The position numbers and the translations under genes were made by a program. From Chaetoderma sp. LZ-2023a (taxonomy: Eukaryota > Mollusca > Caudofoveata > Chaetodermatida > Chaetodermatidae), in contig CM067369.1 in assembly GCA_034401795.1 (NCBI GenBank), positions 186,361,242 to 186,425,241 of the forward strand: DNA of 64,000 bases, given 5' to 3'. Of the stretch, positions 37,178-50,034 are shown piece after piece (within the stretch, counting starts at the first letter, position 1; each line of letters opens with the position of its first letter). Under the pieces are notes generated by a model. It was given only the letters and a program-made list of their open reading frames with translations, was not told where the DNA came from and did not search any database.

Positions 37178-39084
37178 ATGGACAGTGATAGTTGTGACGA
37201 GGAAGTAGCGTTTCATCTTCTCCCAGCAAAGCGTATCAAAACGACACAATGGACTCGCTGTATTATTTGTCAAGCACATAGTAGCGAAACTGTTAGCAAT
37301 GCCACTGAAGTCGGCATCTCAAAGTTCATAGAGGCTTTCCAACACCGGGAGGATGACGTTTATGAAAGACTTAACTCAAATATTGATCAATTAAAACAAC
37401 TGGATATCGTGTGGCATAGAAACTGTTATGCTAAATACACAAGCAAGCACAATATTAACTTTGCGAAAAGACGATCCATGACACCACCAACTCCTATGCC
37501 TCTTGATAAACAAAGTCCAGAAGAATCGACAAGTTTGGCTAGAGCAGCAAGATCGAGATCATCCCCGATAAACTGGGCAATGTGTATGTTTTGCCAAAAG
37601 AAAACTCACAAGAAAGTCAAGAAATTATTCTCAGTTTCTACATTTTCCGCATACCAAAACATACAAATTGCAGCAGAGAAAATGGCGGATACAGAAATGC
37701 TTACCAATATAAGAGGCGTAGATTTAATCGCTTCAGAAGCCAAATATCAATGCGCAATGTGATGTATAAATCATACCAAGAAACTGTGAATGAGGATTCG
37801 TTCCACCAATCATTCTCGGAGCTGGTAGCAGAGATAGAGTCTGGACTTGTATCAGGAAAAGCTTACAGCATGACATATTTGTTGAGTCGATTCAAGTTTT
37901 ATCTAAAGAATAATCGTGTGACTGCTGACAACTACCGCTCCCAAAGACTGAAAAGCCGATTACAAAACTACTTTCAGGATTCAATCGTTTTTCACCAGCA
38001 GCTAAACCCTTCCAAACCCGAGCTTGTTTATTCCAGTGATATATCTTTAGAAGATGTTATTAATGCAGCTGCCAATGCAGCTGGTGGTAGATCAGCGTAT
38101 ACTGATAGGCCACATGGCTCAACTGATACTACTAGCAATGATGTTCACACGTTGTTCCACGCAGCGCAGATTTTGAAGGGAGATTTGGAGGCTTGTGAGG
38201 GGATCACCATTAAACCAGTTGATGTTGACAATCTGACACTCGCAAAAGCAAAGGAAATTATTCCCCAAAGCCTCTACTGGCTGCTGCGGTGGGTTACCAC
38301 GAATGCAGATTTAGCACCAGAGCAGTTTGGTAATGTTAGATCAGAATGTGCTAATGAAGGTGATGAGAGGCATGTAATGATGATATGCCAAGACATAGCG
38401 CATTGTGTATCACACGGGAGAAAGAAAATACCAAAACACATAAGCCTCGCTATGACAATGAGGCATCTTACAGGCTCCAAACAAGTTGTCACCATTCTGA
38501 ATCGTATGGGTCAAAGCGTTTCCTATGATGATATTGAGGTAGTTGACACTAGTATGGCGCTTGAAGTATTAGCTTCAACACGGTATGGAGTTGTAATACC
38601 AACAAACATTGTTCCAAACTCGTTCGTTCAAGTAGCAGCTGATAACAATGATATACTTGAAGAAACCTTAGACGGTAAACAGACAACTCACTCAACGACA
38701 ATGGTGATGTTCCAACGAATGCAATTTGGCCCAAGACCAAAGCGTGTCATACATGCTGAACACTCAGTCAGGAGAAGGGCTTTGACAGCACCAGGTACTG
38801 AAAACAGAATTCTTGATTGTGGGGTGTTTGGTAGAAGACCAGTTGTGACCGCGTTCATAGACACTGTCAAGAAGGATTGGTACCAATGTGATAGCTCAAT
38901 CCAGGAACAGGCATTAGTCATGGATCTTGCATGGGCCATCGTTCGAATGTGTCCAATAAAATTGTTTGCGGTAGATCTTGTACCCATGATGACCACAGAA
39001 ACACAAACAGTCCCTAGTTGGAGTGGATTTAATGCACTTGTATCATTTGCTCACGTGATAAATATGTCCTGCCAGCTTGTGTAG
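37178..39084 (+). pseudogene. Cys/His-rich multi-copy family protein, copy 2 (one frameshift)
   Basis: The frame is open from ATG 37178 for 194 codons. It is then displaced by one base near 37745-37762 and continues in the frame ending at 39084, about 635 residues in all. Features in order: an acidic start, WTRCIICQ, VWHRNCYAKY, NWAMCMFCQKK, GKAYSMTYLLSRFKF, ISLAMTMRHLTGSKQ, SYDDIE, ADNNDILEETLDGKQTTHST, QFGPRPKR, and PSWSGFNALVS near the end. The ADN-x-D-x-x-EETLDGK-x-TTH and QFGP blocks recur in many uncharacterised invertebrate proteins (recall). The usual proteins of this family probably continue past this stop, so the 3' end may be cut or spliced. With no introns it looks retro- or transposon-derived. 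The frameshift may be real or an assembly error. Confidence 0.7.
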
Positions 39085-39674
39085 ACATGCACTGCATGTC
39101 AGTTAAAAGTTTAATTATGAAAAATGTAGAAAACATGGGCATTGTTGTAGCTAAGCTATTGCTAGTCACAAGAAGACCTAAGTGCCCCAATATGTACAAA
39201 GCAACATACGGGTGTCTTAAACGAGGTTGATTATGTATAAATCTGCGATATTCGATCACTCCTTTCCATTTTGGTTAAGATTGTATTGATATAACATGCG
39301 CTTAAGTTTGTGAAAAATTTACCATTGTGAAAATTGTTTGAGAGCTACATTCAACACCTATTGTAAATGGGCTTCTCACGGGTTAGTGATACCACAATTT
39401 TCTTGTACAACACGGCTCAGAATATACCCAAGACATCGGTCTAGCATAATATAGAGACAAACCTTCTGAATACTGGGTGTGCTACGAAACCATTCTTCTA
39501 GACCCCTTTTGAAAATTGGCTCCCAGACTATATAGAGGTAGTTTAGTTATATTGACTAGAGACAGTGCGGCGGATACTCCACTATTACGCGCAATGTCTA
39601 GAGCCCAGCCCGGCTGGGGCGGCCACTAAGATGTAAACTTGTAAACACCGGCTGGCGGCTCTATGTATACAAAC
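39085..39674. other. Intergenic, no gene seen
   Basis: Non-coding sequence downstream of copy 2; no terminator or repeat recognised. Confidence 0.5.
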
Positions 39675-40240
39675 AAACCCCTGTTGCGTAAAACTTACTT
39701 AAGATTTTAAAATAAAATTTGGAGCATATATAGAAGGGGCCATGTTTTAAATAATCCCTGATTTTCAGCCATATCGGTTAAGTAGATGTATACATTTCAA
39801 CGAAATTCCTTTCAAAATAGTCATTAATATTCATTACTGTTGTTGCTATATGCCAGGTCTAAAACCACTGTTGTGTAAAAACTACTGGAGATTTTAAAAT
39901 AAAATTTGGAACATATACAGAAGGCGGAATGTTTTAAATAATCCCCGATTTTCAGGCATCTTAAAAATAAATTGTATCCAGTAGATCCCTCATTTCAACC
40001 AAATTCCTTTCAAAATAGTCAGCAATATTCATTATTCATTACTGTTGTTGCTCTATGCCATGTCTACATATACAAAAAACAAACCACTGTTGAGTAAAAC
40101 TAATTACGATTTAAAAAAATTCAATTTGGAACATATATAGTTGGACAATTGTTTTAAATGATCCCCGATTTTTAGGGATATTTGTACCCGAATCAGCGAA
40201 ATCTTTTTCAAAATGGTTAGCAACCTTCGTATATACCATA
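39675..40240. repeat. Tandem repeat of about 190-220 bp (2.7 units)
   Basis: Units begin AAACCMCTGTTG at 39675, 39862 and 40081. Shared words include GATTTTAAAATAAAATTTGG, TTTTAAATAATCCCYGATTT, CCTTTCAAAATAGTCA and CATTACTGTTGTTGCT. The second unit is longer by an insertion. AT-rich and non-coding. Confidence 0.85.
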
Positions 40241-42061
40241 ACCCCCATGATATAGGTCTAACATTATCAACATATGTACCCATGTGTTAAAGTGTCGAGA
40301 GAAATCTGCTTACTTTAAAAACTGAGATTGAAAGCTTTAGCTGCTTGAGAGTCAAAATGTTTTCAAAAATATTCAACCGGTTCTATATTTGGCTACCTTG
40401 AAATGTTACCGAATATTCTGAACTAACTTTTGTTAAAAAGTAACTTTTAGTCACATCGTTTTCAAAATAGATTCTGATATATTTAAATTTAATCAGCGGA
40501 ACAGGGGCCAAGTCACCACAACCCCCCCCCCCCTCCCCCACACAATTATGATAAATGTATTAGGCCCTATTGTGGCCAAGCCCCTTACCTTGTCCATTCT
40601 ATCCACCACCACTCAAAAAAGCATCAATCATGGGGAAACATGAGAAATGGCTGCCCAGTCTTCTGCGTCCCCAAGCTAATCAGTAAAATTTTCAAGCTTT
40701 CAGGGGTAGTCTTGTGCCGTGACCCCACAAAAGAAAAAATCAGCTTCGTCGACCAAGCCCAATTTAAAAAGCTTCCATGTAGACAATATGACTGTTAGTT
40801 TACATCTTCCAGCTCCCTCTCATGTGCCATTTTGACACTGTTATACGGAACCAAGACATGAGAGGTACACTGATGCAATATTAGCAAGAATTTTGGCATT
40901 TTCTCTTGCGTATGTGTACGCACATACAAGGAAATAATGAGTATTCATGAATAAAGCTAGGATTAAAGACAGTATGATTGAGAACTGGATACATCATCAT
41001 ACTTGCCAGACCAAGATATTATGCGTTTTCTTGATATAGGTATTAACATGTGTCCATATTTGGTTGCAATGGGGTAAAGAAATCCTGAGATAAAGACAAC
41101 ACATAGAGTTAATTTACAGAAAACTAAAGAAAAACCTAACTAGAAAAAATTTGAATATTTCTCAAGGTCATGATGGCATTGACCTTGTGACCTCACTGTC
41201 ATTGCACTGCATCAGGGTAACTAGGCGTCCAAATTTAGTTACAATAAGGTAACCATGTATCCAAATTTAGTTTCAATATGATTAGCGATTCCTGATATAA
41301 GAAAACATATGCGGAGCTTAAACCATTACCAAGAACTTAACCAAGGCTGGAAGCCGACAGACAAACAGATTTACATATTAACCAAGGCAATCACTGTATT
41401 GGTGAAAAGTCAAATTTTCCCAATAACTATTGAACATTTTGTTTTCAGTCAGTTTAGTTTCAAAATATTTAACATAATAAAGTGGTAAAAATGGTACTTA
41501 GTCTTCTGAAATTGGTAAATATCTTAGGAACAAACAAATGGATCAGAAAAATTTATAGATTTATTAAAAATAATAATCTGATAAACAAGAGAAATCAACG
41601 ATTCCAGACCCTCACCCTCCCTTTTCCAGATTTTTTTTTTATTTTTGATTTTTTCGGAACATAACAAAAGTTGTGGAATCCTAAGTGCTAAACTTTAAGC
41701 CAAATCGGACGAGCAGTTTCTGAGATAATCATAGATCCAGAATTTGATCCAATCTGGGCCCAGTTTTTTATGCGGCACACACGCCTGGAAATCCTCTTGC
41801 ACGGCAAGTTCCTTCGCCGTGCTAAAATTTGAGCCAAAGCGGATAAGTAGTTTTCTATATACATCTCCAGACACACACTCGATCTCAATACCCTCTTTCC
41901 CCTTACATGGCGAGGGTAATTAGACGCATGTTTACAAGAATACACAATAGCTTCACTGTGAAATAGAGATACCGAGATACTACAGGCAATAATAACTAAT
42001 ATTGTGTTAACCATTTAATGTTCACGTCAGACAAAATAAAATCTGCAGTGGTCTAAAGGAA
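40241..42061. other. Intergenic, AT-rich, with half foldback copies
   Basis: No gene. A C-run lies at 40521-40536. A half copy of the foldback hairpin arm (TCAGTCAGTTTAGTTTCAAAATAT) lies at 41448-41471. The sequence GCTAAACTTTAAGCCAAATCGGACGAGCAGTTTCTGAGATAATC at about 41688 and GCTAAAATTTGAGCCAAAGCGGATAAGTAGTTTTCTATATA at 41820 form a diverged direct repeat. Confidence 0.5.
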
Positions 42062-43411
42062 TGTCCATTTTAAATTTTACCACTGGAATGATTGGCTCGA
42101 TATTAAACAAACCAGTCATTCTAGAATGTCTAGTGGTAAATTAAAAAAAATGTCCCGCTCTTGGCATATGAATCAATGGGCATTCACTAAGCAAATATTT
42201 ATAGGTAAAATTCTCTTGACAAATCTTGACCATCAAAGGTTCAAATGATGTTGTCTATGGCGGCTTCAAGTCATATTGATTTCAAAGTATTCATCAGCCT
42301 ACCTGTGTGCGTGCTTTGAAATTGAACTATGAAGCATACCTGCAATGCGTAAATTAAAACATTTCTGGCGATAAAGTGATAGTGGACAAAACAGTTTCTT
42401 TGTATATTATCATTGTTTTTTAAATGATATATTTACCATCATCGTCACTATATTGATATATCATTATATCAGTATACCAAACTACAATTACAATACAATT
42501 TCGATTTATTTACAAAACCAGGTCATATTGTCACATATGGGATAATCAAATGAACAATACTTACAAATAACTATGTACATATTATCATTACAAACATTTT
42601 CATCATCATTATTACAATCAGTAGTACCGGTACCATCATTATTATTTAAGATTATTATTTAGATTATTATCATGACTTCATCATATCATTGATATTATTA
42701 GGCCATAATAACAATATACAGGGTTTACCATTCTTAGGGGCTTTGAAGTATAAATTCCCTGACATTGCATGGACTTTTCCCTTGATATTTATAGGTTTTC
42801 AAGTCACATAGCTCTTGATGAATGTTCATTTGTAGGCCCAGAGATCATAATTTAGAAAATTTACCACTGGAGCCCATAAATTGCTAACCAAGTTATTTCA
42901 ATGGTAAATTTTCAAAAATACCCTTCCTCTGTCCTGTAAAAGGACATATGATAAGCAGAAATATTTTGTTTTTCTGACAAATTATGACCTTTAAACGGTT
43001 ACTTATCCTCTGTTCTACCATTTAACAGTGGTCAAGATTAGTCAAGAAAAGCAAGTTTTACTGAACGATGCAAGTCTTGTCCATTTGCAGGACAAGACTA
43101 CTTTTGAAAATTTACAACTGGAAAGACTGGTTCTGCTACCGAGATAGTCTTTCCACTGTTAAATTTCAAAGAAATTGTCATCTCTTGCCATGCAATTGGA
43201 CAATCAACACTAAAGAATATCGTTTTTCTGACAAATTATTAACTTTAAACGGTTACTTGTTATGTTCAACCATTTAGTAGTCAGGAAAAGCAAGAGTTCC
43301 GTTGAATCAGAGACCATCTGCAGGAGACTTTTTGAAAGATTTATCACTCGAATGACTGGTTCTGATACCGAGTCAGTCATTCGAGTGGTAAACTTTCAAA
43401 AATGGTCTCTT
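42062..43411. repeat. Array of palindromic modules (four imperfect hairpins)
   Basis: Hairpins lie at 42062-42155, 42853-42917, 43091-43179 and 43324-43410. All share arm words TTTACCACTGGAA or TTTATCACTCGAATGACTGG and complements CAGTCATTC..AGTGGTAAA. The last pair also shares flanks (TGACAAATTAT, TTTAAACGGTTACTT, CATCTGCAGGA or CATTTGCAGGA), forming a tandem unit of about 235 bp. In the last hairpin the arms reach about 37 bases (GAGACTTTTTGAAAG ... CTTTCAAAAATGGTCTC). Non-coding. Confidence 0.8.
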
Positions 43412-44024
43412 GACATGTAAATGGAAACTGTCCAAGAGTTAGACCACTACAGTCTGGTTGTGGTTATAATAAATATGGTCAGTGTTCATACACATTTGAA
43501 ATCTAAACATGCTAGATGCAGTCAGATGGTAGGTCTATTGCCTGCGTGTTTTTTTTGTCATGACAATTTTTATAGCATAGTTCTACACAGTAGTGGTTTT
43601 CTGATTTTTTATCACTTTTCCATGACTTAGATGAAAAAGTACAGTTTTTACAAGTTTGCCAGCCCTGAAATTTTACTTTTAATGTTCCCTGATTGTCCAA
43701 CTTTTTCATGATCCATATATGAACCCTGTGGTCAAGATCAGTAGATACATCCAGCTTTCCACTTGCTTCATCTTCAGTGATGGCTATACCCTAATGGAAA
43801 CAGGCAATAGTTCTCCATCAGCAACTTCCTCGCATGCAATGCATGAAATATAGCACAAAACATTCATACAGTGCATATCAGCAATTCTACTAACTTAATC
43901 ATCATAAAGCCATGTAGCATAATGAAACGTCTGTAAAAACACTAAATCTAAATATAAAACTGCGTTCCTCACCAGAATGATGTTCATATGTGCCTTCTGC
44001 CGAAATTCCATACTTTCTCTATAA
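43412..44024. other. Intergenic, no gene seen
   Basis: Left flank of gypsy-3. Short frames lack domains. Confidence 0.5.
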
Positions 44025-47000
44025 TGTAGCTCACAGGGGTACGTTCTAGTCTGCTGTTAGATATCCGCCCATCGCACCGCAAGTGCGCAATGACCGAAAT
44101 CGCTGATTAGCTGCAGATCTTGGGGTTGCGGATACCGTATGACGTCTCTCCGTGGTGTACAAAAACCAATTTCTAGACCCTGGTGGAACACTGATGTTCC
44201 AGTGGGGCTGTGCAACCATTGCCGCTGAGATTGAACCACATGGTGTCGTCCCAACTATTTGTGTCACCAATGTGTCTATCCATACTAATTAGACAATGGA
44301 ACAATTAGAATAATTTACTAGAAATATAAATAAGTACTATACAAACAAGGTGAATCGTTTGACAGTAAAATGAGCACAATAATACACAATATAGAGCTAG
44401 CTGGTGTCCTTTCTACGTGGTGTTTCCGGAGGTATCACACAGATTCTTGAATCCGCAGAGGTATCCCCGCAAGAGAAGCATCCGCATAAGACATCACTGA
44501 GTAACTTAATATAAGTTAATATACCCGTAAAATGCACAGAGAGAACAATGTTGCTGCGAGAGGAAATTGCCTTGCGCGGGCCTCCATCACCGAATATTTC
44601 ATAGTTGTGCGAGTGGAAGGTGCCTCGCGTGGGCCTCCATCACAGGAATTGTCACTGTTGCAAGAGGCAAGTGCCTCATGCAGGCCTCTGTCACAGGAAA
44701 ATGCCTTTGACGCCGAAGCGGAGGAAAAGAGTTGGCAAAAAGGGCCACTCTTTTGTTCATCAGAAAATGCTAAGTGCTGAAAAATCCTAGTGAAGCCATA
44801 ATTAATGTGATGCGTACTAGTTTACGTGATGGCGGAATGAGAGATTTCCGAAGAATTCCCACGTCACCATCTTATGTAGTTCGAAGATACTGTATTGGTA
44901 GATGGCGCTTTGTTTATGCAGGCCTTCTGCTACAGTCTAACCTACTAATTAAGTGTTAGAATCGAAAACTAGCTTTGGTCGCAAGTGGCAGGGATTCCTA
45001 CCTATCATTAGATGCAGCTGTCCAATGGGCGCAGACGCCTAGCTTCCCGTAGGTTGCTTTGAAAGAGCATCTACCTCCACCGACAGCATGCGTACATGTT
45101 ACATCGCAATGCATCCAAATTTAATGAAAATCTGGCTACCTTGCTCCGCAACCATATAAAACATCATGGACAATGGCTACATTTCACATAAGCAAGTTTG
45201 CTCATTGACATATCGTTCAAGGCGGGGATAGAGAGGCGAATATCCATCACGAGCGTCCTTCCCATGAGAGTGTGGTGGATTCTAAGATCCTTCCCAGACA
45301 CTCCGACGAGTTGGATGGAGATGTGTATCCCGTCCGTCACCACTTCCTATGGATCTAACTTTTTGACTTGTCATTAGGATTAAGTTCAAATGTACCCAGA
45401 TATGAACTGTGGGCCAGTAAATAAACTTATCAAACTCGCATTTATAACTATATGTTTATGCAGAGCTTTCCTTTGTTGGCAGTCTTATCTAGCTAACAAG
45501 TATCGGAGGATATGGGGGAGATGTATGTAAATCAGCACTTTAACCATCACTGCTCGGAAACCTCCGATAGTTTCCCAGGGTCGGATCAGATCAACGTGGC
45601 GATGGGACGTCCAAACAATTATAAAGCCATATGGCTGGTGGATCATGGAAAGAGACAATAACTTGATATATACCAGGCCCTATAGGTATTTGGCCAATCT
45701 TACACAACCTTGCCGGAGTGTGGGGCTACATTATCGCAACAACCGGAAAAGAGGTGTATACTATATGTCTCCAAATGAAGAGATTGTCCCTAACCACTTT
45801 AACCTATCCTATCGAGCTAAATAGTTAGGTTTAGTTGGTAACATGCTGGGCTCAAAAAGTTAGAGCACGGTCAGCGACCTCAGTGTAAAATTGCTGATGG
45901 TGGGAATAAGTGATGCGGATATAAATGTTGCTGTTTAGTATTTCCTAGCATACTGCGGTCTAAGTTTTCCATAATTAAACAAAACATATCAACTGGATGG
46001 CTATCTGCCATATACAACTAACCAATGCAATGAGTAATGACAATTCATATATGAATTAATGAGGTAGTACGTATCAGGTTGAAAGACCTAAACGGTGCGG
46101 TTAGTTAAAGCACCTACAGTAAATAAGGATAATATGAACATTAAGAAAGAAATTATAAATTGCGGCCCTAAGACCGGGAAGGCACCTATTAGCCATTAGT
46201 GCCATATACGGAAATAATAATTAGATGTACAATAGTATAGTTACTTAAGTACCTAATAGTCATCGGTATGGAACAGGCTACTATGTTACTGAAATTGAGG
46301 TGCTAACATATTCATAGCGCGAGTTGACATGTTCTCTGGAGATGGAGAGATTTCCGCAGTCGATTTCCGCAGCTGGTCTCTGCAGGTTGGCTCCACAAGC
46401 TGACTCCTCCAGGCAGGGTAGATGCGGTGCATCCTCAGGACAGTGGACAGAGCAGTGAAGTGGCATCTATTAGATAATCTCTGTAACTAAATCATAATTT
46501 ATGCAGGAGTGAGAAAGTTCTCCGTCCGGCGATGGAAGTAGTAAAGTTAAAGGTTGCCCATTAACAGAGAGGGTGGTATATAATGTTAAGCAGATACATA
46601 ACTGGGCACACGGTGCGGGATGCATCACCTAGCTCTTGCGGCATGCCTAGCAAAGTCCACCAGACTATGGTCCAAAAGTTAATTAAGACACACACGACAT
46701 GCAGTGCGGAATTTAGTGTCGACTTTTCAGTGTGGTCGGCAAATCGAGTGAGTCGTCCCCCATGAATCACCATAGCTCTACATCGCGTAGGATTATATCC
46801 TCAGCCGCAAGGGCCCTTTCCGCAGGTGTTCCCTTTAGAAAAGCTCGAATGCGGGAACCATTACTTTAATTAGTTATTTTGCTCCCGGATGGCCGTCCGA
46901 GAGCATCAAAAATTGTGTAACGCGGAAAGTCCGAGAACTGCTTTTACATGTAGGTGAGCTGAAATCCACAAGGAACCACCGGGATGTACTGTATCTTCCA

Positions 47001-47667
47001 TCTGTGTTCCGTGTCACTCATCTAGTCCACACTTCCAGTCAGTTCTCGGCAGGTCAGTCTCCACGCCAACGATGCTCCTGATCCTCGATTTTTCACCCCT
47101 TTTATACTCGCTGTGACGTCAGAGCTGGGCGCCTCAACCAATCAGCGGCCAAGCGACAGCCAATCAGCGTGCTGGTATGCTAGTGACGTATCGACCACGT
47201 GTACACATCACTCTGTATTTAGTTTAATATATACATGCGATTACAGCGTTATAGCAATATTCTAAGTATAATTTAGCGGGGAGCTTCGACGATAGCTCAG
47301 CCATTTCTGGGCTGATATTAAAATGGTTTACAGTTTTGGAAAGCTCGTATAATTTTGGTCCTAATCGGTACCAAAAACAACGAGAACAGATAACTTATAA
47401 ACATTTACGAGTACCTACTCTGTACACTATAGGCATGTACTCACTTCCAATTCTGAGACGTGTTGTCAGGGAAGCTCTGACGCATGCCCATGTGCACCAT
47501 ACGTTTTATCGAACTTAGCTGATTTTTGACAAGAAACCTCTCTCATAGGGCTTATGTACGCATACTATCCTACCCAGGGGTGGCGTGCTTGGAGCGAATC
47601 CGGAGTGGCCGTTCCGTACCCAGCTTTGCTGGAATGGTCAGTACCCATCCGGTCGGTCCGCGCTACA
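44025..47667 (-). repeat. Gypsy-3 3' LTR (copy B)
   Basis: 3.64 kb. It matches copy C and the outer parts of solo LTR A. The CRE-TATA promoter lies at 47098-47121 on the minus strand. Its start is directly preceded, on the minus strand, by TAGGAGGGGGTGG, the likely polypurine tract. It lacks block M. Frames inside (for example 44532-44780) are not genes. Confidence 0.75.
47098..47121 (-). promoter_or_regulatory. CRE-TATA promoter of LTR B
   Basis: The minus strand reads TGACGTCA (47121-47114), CAGCGA, GTATAAAAGGGG. A perfect CRE lies six bases before a TATA box, an arrangement that could respond to CREB/ATF-type factors. Confidence 0.65.
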
Positions 47668-47680
47668 CCACCCCCTCCTA
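47668..47680 (-). other. Gypsy-3 polypurine tract
   Basis: TAGGAGGGGGTGG on the minus strand, touching the TGTAGC start of the 3' LTR; the position and purine content expected for plus-strand priming. Confidence 0.65.
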
Positions 47681-48603
47681 GTTTGACACCCGTGGCAAAC
47701 GATCATGCATGGCCAATCGAGCGCATGGGAGCATGCTAGGTGGGAATTATAGACATCCCGAGTAGGTGCGTAGCCGAGAGGAGAGTGACGCAAAAGACAT
47801 GTGTTTATAAGACAGAGCACATAGGGTGCGAAAGAGTTTGGGAGGGAGGCATTCCATTGATTTTAATTTCTGACCTGGAATTATTTTTGCAGGTCCTTTC
47901 TTTTTTTTGTCTTGTGTTTATTTCTTGGTGTGTGCTTTATTAATTATTTAGACAATGATCCCTGAACAATAGCTCGCATGGGTCTTCTCTTTAGTGCGGA
48001 TAATTATTTTTCCACAGAGAACACCCAAGCTCCAACCTTCCACAATTACAATACAGTAGAATGTATACAGGTTATATAATCATGTAACTATACCCGGCAG
48101 AGTATCACAGATTGGTTTAATTACATGGTGCATTCAGGGTAAATAAAGGGATGCACATAGATATGTATATATATCTTAGTGGTATGCATCCTAATTATAT
48201 GAGCGGATGCATACAGTGATTCCACACAAGCAGCTCTCGCTGCCCCAAATCCAGCCCGTCATACTGATGCGGGGTTTAAAAATAATAAGGAAAATAATAT
48301 ATAATAATAAAGTAAAAAGACTAGTTCATCAGGCGGCCCCAGCATAGCTGAGACTGCATGACGGGATTATGACATATTTGCTACGGTGTGTTGTGTACTT
48401 ACGTCACACACGATGTGTTTACAACACAGGAATACGCAGCGATTATTTTATGGTGAGACACAGCTAGACAAAAATATTGCGCAGCGGAGTAGGATGACTG
48501 TAGTCAGCCTAGGGACTGGGTTTTTGATTTTTAAAAACATATATAATAAATAAGAAAAGTATATCAAAAATAAATATAATAATAAGTTCAGTGTTTTGCA
48601 CAA
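47681..48603 (-). other. Gypsy-3 3' non-coding region
   Basis: AT-rich stretch between the accessory gene and the polypurine tract, with ATAATA-type runs at about 48275-48320 and 48535-48590. No gene seen. Confidence 0.5.
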
Positions 48604-49932
48604 CTATTGATAAATCCTGCTGCAACCTCGGCAATAGTGTCCACAGACATCTGCGGTGAAGTTTCCCCAGCGGGTCTGGGTACCGCGACTTGTACAGGAC
48701 AGACGCAGTGGGTGATCCTCCGCTGCCGAAATATCACTACTATACAGGCTCATCTCTGGAAGGGTATAGCTGGAAGACGGTGCTGATGTGTCTATAGAAG
48801 CACTGGTGGTGCCGGAAATGATGACTGGTGACGTGTGAAGTGGCGGTGGTGAGGTGACTGCTGACATCACTGTCGTGGTTGATGTGATCGGTGTGGTTCG
48901 TGTTGCTGGTGGGCCGAGTGCTGTGCGATGGATGAGCGGTCGCTGGAATGGTGATGTCTTTGTGGATGCTGCAGCTGATGCTGTTGCAGATGCGGTGCTG
49001 GCAGATAGCTTCCGGATTTTCGTGGACTTCAGAAGTTTACTCACGGTTGTCCTTGGCATGGCACGGATCTCTTGGGAGTGTGCTATACATTTCCTTCCGG
49101 CGCAAGGACGTTGTCTGGCGTTGTTGTTTTCCGTATGGCTGGATCCGTTGGTGTGCTGCTGCTGCGTGGGTGTGCGGAGATGCTGGTTCGTTATGCGGTG
49201 GTCGGGATTGCTTCTGTAAGGCTAATCTCCTCGTCAATGATAAGGCTACAAGGAGACGTACCTCTATCCAAAATGTCCTGTAACATGGGTTCTGGCGTGG
49301 ACGTCATAATAACTACTGATATGGGCCAGCTGGTTACGGATGCGGATGCTGATGCTGATGTGGTGCGTGATGTGGACGGTGGCATTGCTGCAGGTGCTGC
49401 CAGAGTGGAAACTACAGGTGGTGTTGGTACCGTCACCGCAGGTGCTGCCGGTGCTGATGGTGCTGTGGCGTAGTGGCTCAAGGCGTGCTGTGTTGCGGAT
49501 GCAGTGGTGACTGTTGCTGGTCGATAGTTTGGGAAATCTGATTGCCGTCGTTTCGTACGTTTAGTCTTGGCCATCTTCTTCGTAGGAAGCACATTAATAG
49601 GAAGTCTAGTTTCGAAACGTGCAGCTATTACTTCAACGTTTTCACTTTGTTCACCAGGCTGTAATGTAACTACAAGCACATGATGTTTATCCGTCAACGC
49701 GTGGGTCACACCATAACGGGTAGTGGTATAAAGGTATTTGCACTCTGTACAAAAAGCTCTCTGTAAGATGATCATGATTAACAAGCAGCGTCAAGTCCGA
49801 ATTATGGGAGAAGGCGCACCTACATGGCTGTCCGTTGAGCTGAAACGCTGAACATGGATATTTCTTTCCAGAAGGTGCTGACGTCGACTCTTCCGAACTG
49901 TCAGACAAGGCAAGGTCCTCGGCAAGTGACAT
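48604..49932 (-). CDS. Unrecognised accessory gene of gypsy-3 (Cys/His, basic, Ser/Thr/Ala-rich)
   Basis: ATG at 49932 opens an acidic Ser-rich start (MSLAEDLALSDSSEES). A Cys/His cluster follows: KYPCSAFQLNGQPCRCAFSH, then NHDHL. After a frame change near 49770 come FCTECKYLY and THALTDKHH, a possible second metal site. Next are a basic stretch KKMAKTKRTKRRQ resembling a nuclear localisation signal, a long Thr/Ala/Pro/Ser-rich region ending at 49191, and after another frame change a Ser/Thr-rich segment with a CGHYCRGCSRIYQ end at 48604. The frame changes could be introns or lesions. A CRE-TATA promoter lies 220 bases upstream. Position after integrase is where env or accessory genes sit. 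No signal peptide or membrane segment, so probably not an envelope. Function unknown; a nuclear regulator is a guess. Confidence 0.45.
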
Positions 49933-50034
49933 CTTATTTCTACATATTAATAGCTGTGCGGACTGCCTAACCTAATCTAATTTTTCCTAGTGCTTCATAA
50001 CTTTCCTGGCCAAGGAATATATAATAGAAGTGAT

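Noticed and set aside
44025..47667. LTR B as an independent solo LTR
   Set aside because: A polypurine tract touches its start on the gene side and no target duplication brackets it alone, so pairing with LTR C is the better reading.
48854..49473. Plus-strand frames over the accessory gene (Ala/Gly/Val-rich)
   Set aside because: They mirror the Ser/Thr/Ala codon repeats of the minus-strand gene and have no promoter or domain.
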